Positions 26,415-35,714 of a stretch of DNA of 64,000 nucleotides are shown here, piece after piece. The stretch comes from Paenibacillus shirakamiensis. Its GTDB lineage: Bacteria; Bacillota; Bacilli; Paenibacillales; Paenibacillaceae. Each line of letters starts with the position of its first letter. The stretch's first letter is position 1. Below the pieces are notes generated by a model. It did not search any database, was not told the DNA's origin, and worked only from the letters and a program-made list of their open reading frames with translations. The stretch is from NCBI RefSeq assembly GCF_017874255.1, contig NZ_JAGGLD010000004.1:1-64000 (forward strand). The letters are read 5' to 3'. A program made the position numbers and the translations under genes.

Positions 26415-27362
26415 ATGTCTGAACACATCTACATCGGTGTCGATCTGGGCGGAACAACAATTAAAGTCGGCATCTGTAATGAAGTAGGCCAACTTCTTCA
26501 TACATATGAAGGACCGACTGAAGTTGAGAAGGGCGCAGATACGGTCGTCAGCAACATTGAGAAGTATGTTCGTCTCATTGTGGAACAATCTCCATACGCA
26601 TGGGATCAGCTGAAGGGCGTGGGTGCGGGCGTTGCGGGCTTCACGAATGTTCGCGACGGAATCATCATTTTTGCGCCGAATGTAGGGTTGAAAGATGTGC
26701 ATATCCGGAGCATTTTGGAACAGCGTCTGGGCAAGCCCGTACGTATAGATAATGATGCAAATGTAGCTGCTCTGGGTGAAGTATGGAGTGGTGCAGGTAA
26801 AGGGGTTAACAATTGTGTGTGCTATACGCTAGGAACAGGCGTTGGCGGTGGGATTATTATCAATGGAGCTATCTATCAAGGCTTCGCCGGTCTTGCGGGC
26901 GAGCTTGGACATATGTCAGTTGTACCTGATTTAGAAGCCATTCAGTGTGGCTGTGGCAAGGTAGGATGTCTTGAAACCGTCTCATCGGCAACCGGAGTCA
27001 TTCGTATGGCAAAGGATGCAGTTGAGCGTGGAGAACGCACAAGCCTCTCTCAAGTAGAGACGATCATGGCCAAAGATGTATTTGATGCGGCCAAGCTTGG
27101 CGATGAAGTGGCCATTCGTATTGTAAAGCGAGCTGCATATTACTTGGGCAAATCTATGGCCGCAGTATCTGCGGTGCTCAATCCACAACGTTTTATTGTA
27201 GGTGGCGGTGTATCCAAAGCAGGCGATATTCTATTCGATGAAATTCGATTGGTCTATGCCCGTCTTACACCTGAGCCTCTGATGAAGGAAGTAGATATCG
27301 TCCCAGCCATTCTGGGCAATGATGCAGGCATGATTGGTGCGGCAGGATTATTCATTCATTAG
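26415..27362 (+). CDS. glcK: ROK-family glucokinase
   Basis: A 315-residue sugar kinase that phosphorylates glucose. The phosphate-binding motif VDLGGTTIKVGI is at the N-terminus, the catalytic aspartate is in IDNDANVAALGE, and the ROK zinc site is CGCGKVGCLE. GTG at 26403 is in frame, but AAAAAGGTGG is correctly spaced for ATG at 26415. It is 63 bases upstream of rapZ, and the two may be co-transcribed. Specificity for glucose is inferred from family. Confidence 0.93.
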   Translation: MSEHIYIGVDLGGTTIKVGICNEVGQLLHTYEGPTEVEKGADTVVSNIEKYVRLIVEQSPYAWDQLKGVGAGVAGFTNVRDGIIIFAPNVGLKDVHIRSILEQRLGKPVRIDNDANVAALGEVWSGAGKGVNNCVCYTLGTGVGGGIIINGAIYQGFAGLAGELGHMSVVPDLEAIQCGCGKVGCLETVSSATGVIRMAKDAVERGERTSLSQVETIMAKDVFDAAKLGDEVAIRIVKRAAYYLGKSMAAVSAVLNPQRFIVGGGVSKAGDILFDEIRLVYARLTPEPLMKEVDIVPAILGNDAGMIGAAGLFIH

Positions 27363-27425
27363 ATATACATGATGGAGATAGAGAGCAAGGGATGATGAAG
27401 AGGAGAACGCGGAGGAGGGAAATCT

Positions 27426-28325
27426 ATGGTAGACAAGGAGCAATCTTCGGGTGCTGTGGCAAATCTGATTATCATTACGGGGATGTCGGGCGCAGGGAAG
27501 TCACTTGCTGTAAGAAGTCTTGAAGATCTTGGGTTTTTTTGTGTAGATAATCTGCCACCCGTATTAATTCCTAAATTTGCAGAGTTAATTGAGCAGTCTA
27601 ATGGTAAAATCGCTAAAGTAGCGCTCGTTATTGATTTAAGAGGACGTGAGTTCTTTACTGCGCTCTCTGAATCGCTCAATTATATTAAGGATCATTTCAC
27701 CATAAAATGTGAGATACTGTTCCTTGATGCCACCGATTCCGTACTGGTGCAGCGATATAAGGAAAGTCGCCGAAGGCATCCGCTAGCCCCAGAGGGTATG
27801 CCCCTGGATGGAATTCGGCTTGAGCGCAAGATGCTGGAAGAGCTGAAAACATCGGCGACGCAGGTGCTGGATACAAGTGTGATGAAGCCAGCGCAGCTGA
27901 AGGAAAAAATCGTGTCCGGCTTTTCGCATTTAGAAAGTAGCAATTTATCCGTTAATATTACTTCATTCGGATTTAAATATGGGATTCCTATTGATGCGGA
28001 TTTAGTGTTTGACGTTCGCTTTCTGCCGAATCCTCATTATATTGAACAGCTTCGTCCTAACACAGGACAGGATAGTGATGTATATGAATATGTTATGAAG
28101 TGGCCCGAGACGCAATCGTTCTTAACAAAGCTTCTGGATATGCTTCATTTTCTAATTCCGCTGTATCATAAAGAAGGCAAAAGTCAGGTCATTATCGGCA
28201 TAGGTTGCACGGGTGGCAAACACCGCTCGGTCGCCATTGCTGAATATTTGGGCCGTATGCTCGGCACGAGTGAAACGGAAACGGTCCGCGTAAGTCACCG
28301 GGACTCTGATCGAGATCGGCACTAA
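27426..28325 (+). CDS. rapZ: nucleotide-binding protein RapZ (YvcJ)
   Basis: A 299-residue P-loop protein. Walker A is GMSGAGKS at about residues 19-26, and the C-terminal signature [18 protein letters not shown] is intact. E. coli RapZ is an adaptor for RNase E acting on a small RNA; in Bacillus, YvcJ hydrolyses GTP and affects competence. First of the conserved rapZ-yvcK-whiA-crh block. Confidence 0.95.
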   Translation: MVDKEQSSGAVANLIIITGMSGAGKSLAVRSLEDLGFFCVDNLPPVLIPKFAELIEQSNGKIAKVALVIDLRGREFFTALSESLNYIKDHFTIKCEILFLDATDSVLVQRYKESRRRHPLAPEGMPLDGIRLERKMLEELKTSATQVLDTSVMKPAQLKEKIVSGFSHLESSNLSVNITSFGFKYGIPIDADLVFDVRFLPNPHYIEQLRPNTGQDSDVYEYVMKWPETQSFLTKLLDMLHFLIPLYHKEGKSQVIIGIGCTGGKHRSVAIAEYLGRMLGTSETETVRVSHRDSDRDRH

Positions 28326-28340
28326 GAGGTGAAATAACAA

Positions 28341-29330
28341 TTGATAGATCGTCCTGATGAGCAAAAAATACCTCGAATCGTCGTGATGGGCGGGGGAACC
28401 GGCCTTTCGGTTATGTTACGTGGTTTAAAAGAGAAACCGCTAGATATTACAGCCATCGTTACTGTAGCTGACGATGGAGGCAGTTCAGGGATCTTACGTA
28501 GTGAACTTCAGATGCCCCCTCCTGGGGATATTCGAAATGTACTAACGGCGCTAGCTGATGTGGAACCCCTACTATCAGATATGTTAAGCTACCGTTTTAC
28601 AGCAGGTTCGGGACTTGCGGGGCACAGTCTAGGCAATCTTATTCTCGCAGCCATGACGGATATCAACGGGGATTTTGTAACTGCTGTACGGGAGCTCAGC
28701 CGAGTGTTCGCTGTAAGAGGACGTGTCCTGCCTGCCGCAGGGCAAGCGGTCATTCTACACGCTGAAATGCATGATGGCACCATCGTCACTGGGGAATCGA
28801 AGATTCCAGAAGCGGGCGGTAAGATCAAGCGAATTTTCTTAGAACCGGAACAGGTGGAACCTCTACCTGAAGCGGTGGAAGCTATCTTGGAGGCCGACGC
28901 AATTCTTATTGGTCCAGGAAGCTTGTACACGAGTATTATACCAAATCTGCTTGTGCCTAAGCTGGCAGAGGCTATACTCTCGAATACCGAAGCGATCAAA
29001 ATTTTTGTATGTAACGTGATGACCCAGCCAGGAGAGACCGATGATTACGCGGTAAGTGATCATTTGGCAGCGATCTATGAGCATGTGGGTCATCAGTTGT
29101 TTGATTATGTCATTGTGAATGACGGCGAAATTCCGGTCCAGGTCCAGGATTTCTATGCTGAGAAAGGGGCTAAGCCTGTACGCGTCGATTGGGATGTAGT
29201 CACAGGCCGAGGCTATAAAATGATTGCGGATACCCTGGTATTATTCCGCAGATATTTGCGCCATGATGCGGACAAATTAAGTCATCACATCTATCAATTG
29301 GTGCAAAACTGGAGTTTACGAAAGAGGTGA
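28341..29330 (+). CDS. yvcK: gluconeogenesis factor YvcK/MgfK
   Basis: A 329-residue protein of the CofD/UPF0052 family. The nucleotide-binding N-terminus [17 protein letters not shown] and the ADDGGSSG motif are intact, as is [15 protein letters not shown]. In B. subtilis YvcK is needed for growth on gluconeogenic carbon sources and for cell shape and binds UDP-sugars. The start is TTG at 28341 with AAGAGGTGA upstream. Confidence 0.94.
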   Translation: MIDRPDEQKIPRIVVMGGGTGLSVMLRGLKEKPLDITAIVTVADDGGSSGILRSELQMPPPGDIRNVLTALADVEPLLSDMLSYRFTAGSGLAGHSLGNLILAAMTDINGDFVTAVRELSRVFAVRGRVLPAAGQAVILHAEMHDGTIVTGESKIPEAGGKIKRIFLEPEQVEPLPEAVEAILEADAILIGPGSLYTSIIPNLLVPKLAEAILSNTEAIKIFVCNVMTQPGETDDYAVSDHLAAIYEHVGHQLFDYVIVNDGEIPVQVQDFYAEKGAKPVRVDWDVVTGRGYKMIADTLVLFRRYLRHDADKLSHHIYQLVQNWSLRKR

Positions 29331-29335
29331 GTCCC

Positions 29336-30265
29336 TTGTCGTTTGCGGCACAAACCAAAAAAGAACTGACGATGGTCGAATCCGAGCCTTGCTGTGAGCA
29401 AGCAGAGTTGTCTGCCTTAATTCGTATGAACGGCTCTGTCTCGGTATCGAGCAAGAAGGTGATTTTGGATATTTCAACGGAAAATGCCGCGATAGCAAGA
29501 CGGATTTATTCTTTGATAAAAAAGTACTTCGATGTTCATACGGAACTACTAGTTCGTAAAAAAATGCGTCTGAAGAAGAACAATGTCTATATTGTGCGGA
29601 TACCTAATTTTGTGCAGGAAATTCTGAACAAGCTTAACATTGTGTCTGAAGGATTCATGTTCACACCGGGGATTAATCCGGATCTAATTCGCAAGAACTG
29701 CTGCAAACGCGCCTATTTGCGCGGAGCTTTCATGGCAGGTGGTTCCGTGAATAATCCGGAGGGCTCCTCCTACCATTTGGAAATTGCCTCGATGTATGAG
29801 GAACATTGTCAGTCTCTTGTAGACCTTGCCAATGAGTTCCATTTGAATGCGCGGTGTATCGAACGGAAGAAGGGTTTTATTTTCTATATCAAAGAAGGCG
29901 AGAAAATTATTGAACTGCTAAGCATCATTGGTGCGCATCAAGCCTTGTTCAAATTCGAAGATGTTCGGATTATGCGGGACATGCGGAATTCGGTGAACCG
30001 TATTGTGAACTGCGAGACGGCTAATCTGAACAAGACGATCGATGCCGCCATTCGGCAGATTGATAATATCAAGCTGATTCAAAGAGAAGTCGGACTCGAT
30101 ACCCTTCCGGACAAGCTAAAGGAAGTGGCCCAGATTCGGCTAGCTCACCCCGACATGAACCTGAAGGAAGTGGGCGAAATGCTCAAGGGAACGGTAAGTA
30201 AATCGGGTGTGAATCATCGTTTGCGAAAAATTGATGAACTTGCTGAAAAAATTCGCGGTGTATGA
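29336..30265 (+). CDS. whiA: DNA-binding protein WhiA
   Basis: A 309-residue protein with an N-terminal LAGLIDADG-like domain ([28 protein letters not shown]) and a C-terminal helix-turn-helix ([20 protein letters not shown]). It regulates sporulation in Streptomyces and affects cell division in Bacillus. The frame has an earlier GTG at 29327, but B. subtilis WhiA begins MSFASETKKEL, matching a TTG start at 29336. The AAAGAGGTGAG site overlaps the end of yvcK. Confidence 0.96.
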   Translation: MSFAAQTKKELTMVESEPCCEQAELSALIRMNGSVSVSSKKVILDISTENAAIARRIYSLIKKYFDVHTELLVRKKMRLKKNNVYIVRIPNFVQEILNKLNIVSEGFMFTPGINPDLIRKNCCKRAYLRGAFMAGGSVNNPEGSSYHLEIASMYEEHCQSLVDLANEFHLNARCIERKKGFIFYIKEGEKIIELLSIIGAHQALFKFEDVRIMRDMRNSVNRIVNCETANLNKTIDAAIRQIDNIKLIQREVGLDTLPDKLKEVAQIRLAHPDMNLKEVGEMLKGTVSKSGVNHRLRKIDELAEKIRGV

Positions 30266-30298
30266 ATGCGTTTCCTCTAGTGTGGGGTATACAGGCTA

Positions 30299-30307
30299 TG
30301 GTATACT
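30299..30307 (+). promoter_or_regulatory. extended -10 promoter before the HPr/Crh-like gene
   Basis: TGGTATACT combines a TG extension with the -10 TATACT, about 70 bases upstream of the HPr/Crh-like start and after the whiA stop. No clear -35 is visible. Confidence 0.5.
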
Positions 30308-30378
30308 GGGATAAATATAAAGAAATGCTACCATGTGCAGTAATGTATAGGTAATTGCGGATTAGGAGGTAAGAGTTC

Positions 30379-30648
30379 ATGGTGAAACAACCGGTTACCG
30401 TTCGTTTAAAGACGGGCCTTCATGCCAGACCAGCGGCGCTTTTTGTACAAGAAGCGAATAAATATTCTTCTGAAGTGTTTGTAGAGAAGGATGACAAGAA
30501 GGTCAATGCCAAAAGTATTATGGGTATAATGAGCCTTGCCATCAGTACAGGTACAGAAATTTATATCAGTGCTGAAGGTGCCGATGCTGAACAAGCGGCA
30601 AATGCCTTAGTGAATTTAGTTAGCAAAGAAGAGTTAGAAAATCAATAA
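30379..30648 (+). CDS. HPr-family protein at the crh locus, with His15 and Ser46
   Basis: An 89-residue HPr-fold protein. By direct count histidine is residue 15 (TGLHARPAA) and serine is residue 46 (NAKSIMGIMSL). Crh of B. subtilis, in the same position after whiA, has glutamine at 15 and therefore cannot take phosphate from the PTS. Apart from that residue this sequence resembles Crh closely (VRLKTGL; ARPAALFVQEAN). It should be a substrate of HPrK at Ser46 and could also act as a phosphocarrier through His15. It has its own promoter and terminator and no adjacent ptsI, so whether it is the only HPr cannot be told here. Confidence 0.93.
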   Translation: MVKQPVTVRLKTGLHARPAALFVQEANKYSSEVFVEKDDKKVNAKSIMGIMSLAISTGTEIYISAEGADAEQAANALVNLVSKEELENQ

Positions 30649-30664
30649 AATAATGTCAGTTCAT

Positions 30665-30706
30665 AGAGGCGTACCTTTCCCTATTCGGGCGAGGAACGTC
30701 TCTTTT
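30665..30706 (+). terminator. Rho-independent terminator after the HPr/Crh-like gene
   Basis: An interrupted stem GAGGCGT...ACGTCTC with an inner CCC/GGG pair, followed by TTTT. Confidence 0.8.
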
Positions 30707-30818
30707 GCTGTATTCCAGAAAATATATTTTAGGTTTGTCCTTTCGCAGTGCAACATTTCAAAATGGGTGACGTTTAGTAGTTAAAATTACCAAAATATGC
30801 GTTGCGGAGGCGAACGAA

Positions 30819-31574
30819 ATGAAAACATGGGCAAAAACAGCAGGAACTTTATTAGTGGCAGGATCTTTATTAGCAGGGGGTTCAGCAGTGAGTGGTGTAT
30901 TTAGTGGGACATCCGTATATGCGGACGAAGCCGTACAGCGTAATGTCATTAATGTCGTAGGTAGTGGAGAAATGAGCATCAAGCCAGATATAGCGTATCT
31001 CTCCATTGGGGTTCAGACCACGGGCGATACAGCTCAAGCAGCACAGAAGGCTACAGCAGCACAAATTGCCAAAATTACAGCAGTCCTAAAGAACACTTGG
31101 AAAATTGATGCAGCAGATATTCAGACCGCCCAGTTCTATGTACAGCCGAACTATACGTATAATGAAAAAGAAGGTCAAAAACTGAAAGGCTACAATGCCT
31201 ATCATACGTTACAAGTAAAATATCGTCAGCTCGACAAAATTGGACAGTTGTTAGATGATGCGACTAAAGCGGGAGCGAATCAAATTGACAATGTTCGCTT
31301 CACTGTAGAAAATCCGGACCAGTATCAAGAACAGGTTATTAACAAAGCGCTGGCTAATGCTGAACTCAAGGCGGGAATCATCGCAAAAGGAGTCAAACGC
31401 ACACTTGGAACAGTCCTTAGTGTTAGCCAGAACGATGTGATCGCTGCACCTGTCTATGAGCGTAGTATGACGGAATTGAGCAAAGCTTCATCAGCGGATA
31501 CAGCAGCCACTGCTGTAGAGACCGGCCAAGTGAAAGTGAACACATCTTTAAGTGTTCAATATGAATTGAAATAG
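30819..31574 (+). CDS. exported SIMPL-domain protein
   Basis: A 251-residue secreted protein. A signal peptide covers about residues 1-36, ending around VYADE. The rest is a SIMPL (DUF541) domain, beginning NVVGSGEMSIKPDIAYLSIGVQT and including GYNAYHTLQVKYRQLDKIG. SIMPL proteins are periplasmic or cell-surface proteins of poorly defined function. It is flanked by terminators and is probably monocistronic. Confidence 0.88.
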   Translation: MKTWAKTAGTLLVAGSLLAGGSAVSGVFSGTSVYADEAVQRNVINVVGSGEMSIKPDIAYLSIGVQTTGDTAQAAQKATAAQIAKITAVLKNTWKIDAADIQTAQFYVQPNYTYNEKEGQKLKGYNAYHTLQVKYRQLDKIGQLLDDATKAGANQIDNVRFTVENPDQYQEQVINKALANAELKAGIIAKGVKRTLGTVLSVSQNDVIAAPVYERSMTELSKASSADTAATAVETGQVKVNTSLSVQYELK

Positions 31575-31593
31575 TCTCTTAATATAGCCTATA

Positions 31594-31628
31594 GCCGTCT
31601 TCTCCATGTATGGGGGAGGCGGTTTTTT
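31594..31628 (+). terminator. Rho-independent terminator after the SIMPL gene
   Basis: Stem GCCGTCTTCTCC / GGGGGAGGCGG and seven Ts. Confidence 0.9.
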
Positions 31629-31696
31629 TGTGGTACCTATGGTGACAAATCCTTGACCTATATAGGCGGATACGGCCGTTGAGAGCGACAAAGGTG

Positions 31697-31725
31697 TTGT
31701 ATCAGGACATAAAATAAAGTATATT
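31697..31725 (+). promoter_or_regulatory. putative sigma-A promoter of potABCD
   Basis: TTGTAT and TATATT are separated by 17 bases, giving a leader of about 130 bases before potA. Confidence 0.6.
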
Positions 31726-31758
31726 GAATATGCAAAAATGAAGGGTTAGAGGAGAATG

Positions 31759-31785
31759 GCCATACCTCGCGGATATGGTTTTTTT
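31759..31785 (+). terminator. terminator-like hairpin in the pot leader (possible attenuator)
   Basis: CCATA pairs with TATGG across a 9-base loop and is followed by seven Ts. It lies between the putative promoter and potA, so it could reduce or control read-through into the polyamine operon. The stem is short. Confidence 0.45.
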
Positions 31786-31862
31786 CAATTCTGCATGATA
31801 TATAGGCAATACTTACAGGATATCGGTAAATACTAGATGACAATGACAGGGAGATGATGCAT

Positions 31863-32834
31863 ATGATTGAGCTCGTGAACGTAGAAAAGCATTTTGCTGG
31901 ACAAACTGTTGTGCATCCGCTTTCGCTCCGGATTGAAGCTGGCGAATTTTTGACCTTACTCGGTCCAAGTGGTTGCGGAAAAACGACAATATTAAGAATG
32001 ATTGCAGGATTTGAACAACCTACTTCGGGTCAGATTACACTGGATGGTGCAGACTTAACGAATCTGGCACCAAATCGGCGGGATTTGAACTTGGTGTTTC
32101 AGCACTATGCGCTCTTCCCGCATATGACCGTGAGAGACAACATCGCTTTTGGCTTGAAAATGAAAAAAATGGCTGCGGCAGAGATTCGTTCCCGAATTGA
32201 TGAGGCGGTAGCTATGACCCAGCTGACACCTTTAGTAGATCGCTACCCGCATCAATTGTCTGGTGGACAACAGCAACGGGTGGCTATCGCGCGTGCTATC
32301 GCTAACAAGCCTAAGGTGTTATTACTAGATGAACCGCTTGGAGCTCTGGATTTGCAGCTTCGCAAAAATTTGCAATCGGAGCTGAAGCAGCTACAGCGCA
32401 GCCTTGGGATTACTTTTGTATATGTAACCCACGATCAAGAGGAAGCCATGATGTTGTCCGATCGTATCGTTATTCTTAATAACGGGCAAGTGGAGCAAAT
32501 CGGTACGCCACGTGAAATATATCGCTCCCCATCGACCTTGTTCACAGCTACGTTTGTCGGAGAGAACAATATTTTCTCCTCTGCTCAAGGAGAGTTGTTC
32601 GCCATTCGCCCGGAGAAATTGATTGCCGTGCGAGAAGCAAATGAGGGCAAGCGATCGGGTGTCATTCAGGACATCCATTACCTCGGAAGTGTGCATCAAC
32701 TCATTGTACAAGTAGACCAAGAACCTATGACGGTAACCATCGCCTTAGACTTTACCGATGAGCGCCCGTGGAATATTGGCGAACATATTGGAATAGATTG
32801 GGACCTGCGTCATGAGGTCATGATCGGATCATGA
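31863..32834 (+). CDS. potA: spermidine/putrescine importer ATPase
   Basis: A 323-residue ATPase of the polyamine/opine/phosphonate family. Walker A GPSGCGKTT, signature LSGGQQQRVA, Walker B VLLLDEPLGALDLQ and H-loop YVTHDQEEAM are intact, and the C-terminal OB-like domain follows. In-frame ATGs at 31854 and 31857 precede it, but GGGAG is best placed for 31863. The ATG of potB overlaps its stop codon. Confidence 0.94.
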   Translation: MIELVNVEKHFAGQTVVHPLSLRIEAGEFLTLLGPSGCGKTTILRMIAGFEQPTSGQITLDGADLTNLAPNRRDLNLVFQHYALFPHMTVRDNIAFGLKMKKMAAAEIRSRIDEAVAMTQLTPLVDRYPHQLSGGQQQRVAIARAIANKPKVLLLDEPLGALDLQLRKNLQSELKQLQRSLGITFVYVTHDQEEAMMLSDRIVILNNGQVEQIGTPREIYRSPSTLFTATFVGENNIFSSAQGELFAIRPEKLIAVREANEGKRSGVIQDIHYLGSVHQLIVQVDQEPMTVTIALDFTDERPWNIGEHIGIDWDLRHEVMIGS

Positions 32835-33685
32835 AGAAGAAGTCAGGGTTAGTTGTTCTGCCGGTCTTTTTATGGTTAAGTCTTTTTTTAGTGGTCCCGA
32901 TGCTAATTGTTGTAGGTATTTCATTTCTAAGGCGTGATGAACTTGGAAATCTAATCTACCAGTTCAATTGGGAAGCTTATGCTACCTTCTTTGATAAGTT
33001 ATATTTGGGTATTTATTGGGATACGATTGTATTATCCGTACTCACTACCTTAATCTGTCTACTTCTAAGCTATCCATTGGCCTATTATATTGCTCGCTCA
33101 GGTCCACGTATGCAGACATGGGGCCTTGCGCTTGTTACGATTCCCTTCTGGATCAACTTCTTGATTCGAACCTATGCTTGGGTGCTTCTCCTACGTACGC
33201 AAGGGATAGTGAATAATTTGCTTTTAGATCTGGGATGGATCACGGAGCCTATGCAAATGCTGTATACCAAAGGCGCTGTCCTCATGGGGATGGTGTATAC
33301 CTTCATTCCATTCATGGTGCTCCCTATTTATGTAGCGATTGAACAGATGGACAAGCGACTCCTTGAAGCTGCGAGCGACTTAGGCGCTTCCCCTTCGCGG
33401 GCCTTTTGGCATATTACCCTGCCGCAGACCAAATCAGGTATTACTACGGGGGCGATTCTGGTCTATGTATCCACAACGGGGATGTTTGTCGTGACCGATA
33501 TTTTAGGAGGCGCCAAGTCGTCAATGATTAGTAATATTATTCAAACTCAGTTTTTAGGTGCTCGAAATTGGCCCTTTGGGGCCGCGCTTTCGGTGATCTT
33601 TGTGATTACATCCCTTGTTTTGATCTTCTTATTCAACCGTGCGATGACTACTCGCGTGGACCGAGTAAAGGAGGGACGGATATGA
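32831..33685 (+). CDS. potB: spermidine/putrescine importer permease PotB
   Basis: A 284-residue permease with about six transmembrane helices. The cytoplasmic EAA motif that contacts the ATPase is LLEAASDLGASPSRAFW. ATGA overlaps join it to potA and potC, so the three are translationally coupled. Confidence 0.93.
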   Translation: MKKKSGLVVLPVFLWLSLFLVVPMLIVVGISFLRRDELGNLIYQFNWEAYATFFDKLYLGIYWDTIVLSVLTTLICLLLSYPLAYYIARSGPRMQTWGLALVTIPFWINFLIRTYAWVLLLRTQGIVNNLLLDLGWITEPMQMLYTKGAVLMGMVYTFIPFMVLPIYVAIEQMDKRLLEAASDLGASPSRAFWHITLPQTKSGITTGAILVYVSTTGMFVVTDILGGAKSSMISNIIQTQFLGARNWPFGAALSVIFVITSLVLIFLFNRAMTTRVDRVKEGRI

Positions 33686-34488
33686 GAACAAAGCGGAGTC
33701 CGTGGTTAGGAATACATGCATTAGTTATGCTGATATTTATCTATGTTCCGATTGCTATGATTATTTTGTTCTCTTTCAATGAGAGCAGGTTATCTGCGGA
33801 GTGGAGCGGTTTTACCTTGGATTGGTACACATCCTTATTCCAGAATGAACATGTCATGGATGCTCTGAAAAATACGTTAATTGTTGCGATCACATCGACG
33901 GTAGCAGCTACAATATTAGGCACCTTGGCAGCCATAGGCGTGCGAAGAGTGGCTCGTAAATTAAAGCTTGCGACGAATGCGCTTTTGTATTTGCCGATAG
34001 TTATACCTGATATTATTATGGGAATTTCACTTCTGGTGCTGTTCAACTTAATGGAGATCGATCTAAGTCGCTGGACCATTATTATTGCGCATATTACATT
34101 TAGCATTTCGTATGTATATGTCGTAGTAACGTCAAGATTGTCTACAATGGGTAAACAACTGGAAGAAGCCGCGGAAGATTTAGGAGCCAGCCCTTGGCAG
34201 ACCTTCCGTTTTGTCACCTTGCCGCAGATTCTACCAGGCGTAGTATCGGGCGCGATTATAGCATTCACCATGTCGCTGGACGATTTTATGGTTAGCTTTT
34301 TTGTTGCCGGTCCTAGCTCGACGACCTTGCCGATTTATATTTATGGACAAGTGAAGCGGGGGATTTCCCCAGAAATTAATGCATTATGTACCCTGCTCAT
34401 CTTGGTGAGCGTAGCCTTGATCTTCTTGGCTCAGTATATGCTAGGACGGGGTAAAGGACAGAAGAAGCAACGAATGCTGCCTTTTTAA
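33682..34488 (+). CDS. potC: spermidine/putrescine importer permease PotC
   Basis: A 268-residue permease with about six transmembrane helices. The EAA motif is LEEAAEDLGASPWQTFRF. The open frame reaches back to 33568 inside potB, but GGAGGGACGG before the ATG at 33682 and the ATGA overlap with potB fix the start there. Confidence 0.93.
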   Translation: MRTKRSPWLGIHALVMLIFIYVPIAMIILFSFNESRLSAEWSGFTLDWYTSLFQNEHVMDALKNTLIVAITSTVAATILGTLAAIGVRRVARKLKLATNALLYLPIVIPDIIMGISLLVLFNLMEIDLSRWTIIIAHITFSISYVYVVVTSRLSTMGKQLEEAAEDLGASPWQTFRFVTLPQILPGVVSGAIIAFTMSLDDFMVSFFVAGPSSTTLPIYIYGQVKRGISPEINALCTLLILVSVALIFLAQYMLGRGKGQKKQRMLPF

Positions 34489-34531
34489 CAGCAACAACAA
34501 TACACGGTTCTTAAGGAGATGTGATAGAACA

Positions 34532-35578
34532 TTGAAATCAACTACTAGATTCATGTGCCTACTTTTGGTGGCTATCCTTGTAGTCTTGCCATTGTCTGCT
34601 TGCGGAGAGAAAAAACAGACCCTCAATATTTACAGTTGGGCCGATAATTTTGATCCACAGGTTTTAAAAGATTTTGAAGAGCAAAATAACGTTAAGATTA
34701 ACTACGATAATTTCGCAAATAATGAAGATCTGTTAGCCAAAATTAAGGCGGGCGGCAGTGGATACGACTTAATTCAACCTTCAGATTATATGGTTGCTAC
34801 CATGGTTAAGGAGAATCTACTCGCGCCTCTCAACAAACAGAACATTCCGAATTTTGTGAACCTTAAGGATTCTTTGAAGAATCCACCTTTTGATCCAGAC
34901 AATAAATATTCCATCGCATATATGTCGGGGGTAACGGGTATTGCTTACAATAAGAAGTATGTCAAAGACCCTATTACGAGCTGGGCCGATCTTTGGAATC
35001 CTAAATATAAAGGGAAAGTCATTTTGTTAGATGATAATCGTGAAGTTATCGGGATGTCTCTAAAAAAGAATGGTTTCTCTAACAGTACAAAAGATGAGGG
35101 TCAGATTTCTACAGCGGTGACGGACCTCAAAAAGCTCTTGCCGAATGTACTTGCGTTCGATACAGATACAATTAAGCAGAAATTGATTCAAGAAGAAGGC
35201 TGGATTGCTATGTTATGGTCTGGTGATGCTTCTTTTGTAGCGAAAGATAATGCAGATGTAGCCTATGTAATTCCTAAAGAAGGTGGTACGATCTTTGCAG
35301 ACAATTATGCCATTCCTAAGGATGCTAAAAATCAGGCTATGGCTGAGAAATTCATCAATTATATGATGGATCCGAAAGTAAGCGCCAAAAATTATGAGAC
35401 AATTGGTTATAGCGATCCGAATGCCAAAGCCATGGAATTTCATAGTCAGAAGTACCGTGAAGATAAAATGATTAATCTGTCAGATGAAGAGATGAAGCGC
35501 ACCGAATGGTTAAGCGATGTTGGAGCAACTTTGCAGTCCTATGATCGCTATTGGACTGAGCTGAAAAGCGGACGGTAA
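34532..35578 (+). CDS. potD: spermidine/putrescine-binding lipoprotein PotD
   Basis: A 348-residue solute-binding lipoprotein. The signal peptide ends in the lipobox LSAC near residue 24. The mature protein begins with the family motif LNIYSWADNFDPQVLKDFE and contains the polyamine-pocket region YDLIQPSDYMV. The start is TTG at 34532, preceded by AAGGAGATGTGA. It hands polyamine to PotBC. Confidence 0.94.
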   Translation: MKSTTRFMCLLLVAILVVLPLSACGEKKQTLNIYSWADNFDPQVLKDFEEQNNVKINYDNFANNEDLLAKIKAGGSGYDLIQPSDYMVATMVKENLLAPLNKQNIPNFVNLKDSLKNPPFDPDNKYSIAYMSGVTGIAYNKKYVKDPITSWADLWNPKYKGKVILLDDNREVIGMSLKKNGFSNSTKDEGQISTAVTDLKKLLPNVLAFDTDTIKQKLIQEEGWIAMLWSGDASFVAKDNADVAYVIPKEGGTIFADNYAIPKDAKNQAMAEKFINYMMDPKVSAKNYETIGYSDPNAKAMEFHSQKYREDKMINLSDEEMKRTEWLSDVGATLQSYDRYWTELKSGR

Positions 35579-35597
35579 TCCAGATCTCTAGATAGGC

Positions 35598-35628
35598 AAA
35601 CCCACTCTGTAATGGAGTGGGTTTTTTG
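35598..35628 (+). terminator. Rho-independent terminator of the pot operon
   Basis: Stem AACCCACTC / GAGTGGGTT followed by Ts. Confidence 0.92.
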
Positions 35629-35652
35629 TTGAATTTCTTTAAGAAATCACGT

Positions 35653-35681
35653 CACCTCTGGGCAGAGGTCTACATATGCTG
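35653..35681 (+). promoter_or_regulatory. possible sigma-K-like promoter and palindrome before the GDSL lipase
   Basis: CACC, 16 bases, then CATATGCTG approximates the mother-cell sigma-K pattern (AC, 16 bases, CATANNNTA) except for the last base. The spacer also holds a 7-base inverted repeat ACCTCTG-GG-CAGAGGT. Speculative. Confidence 0.25.
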
Positions 35682-35714
35682 TCGTATGAATGAACACCTT
35701 CAGGAGGTGATACG

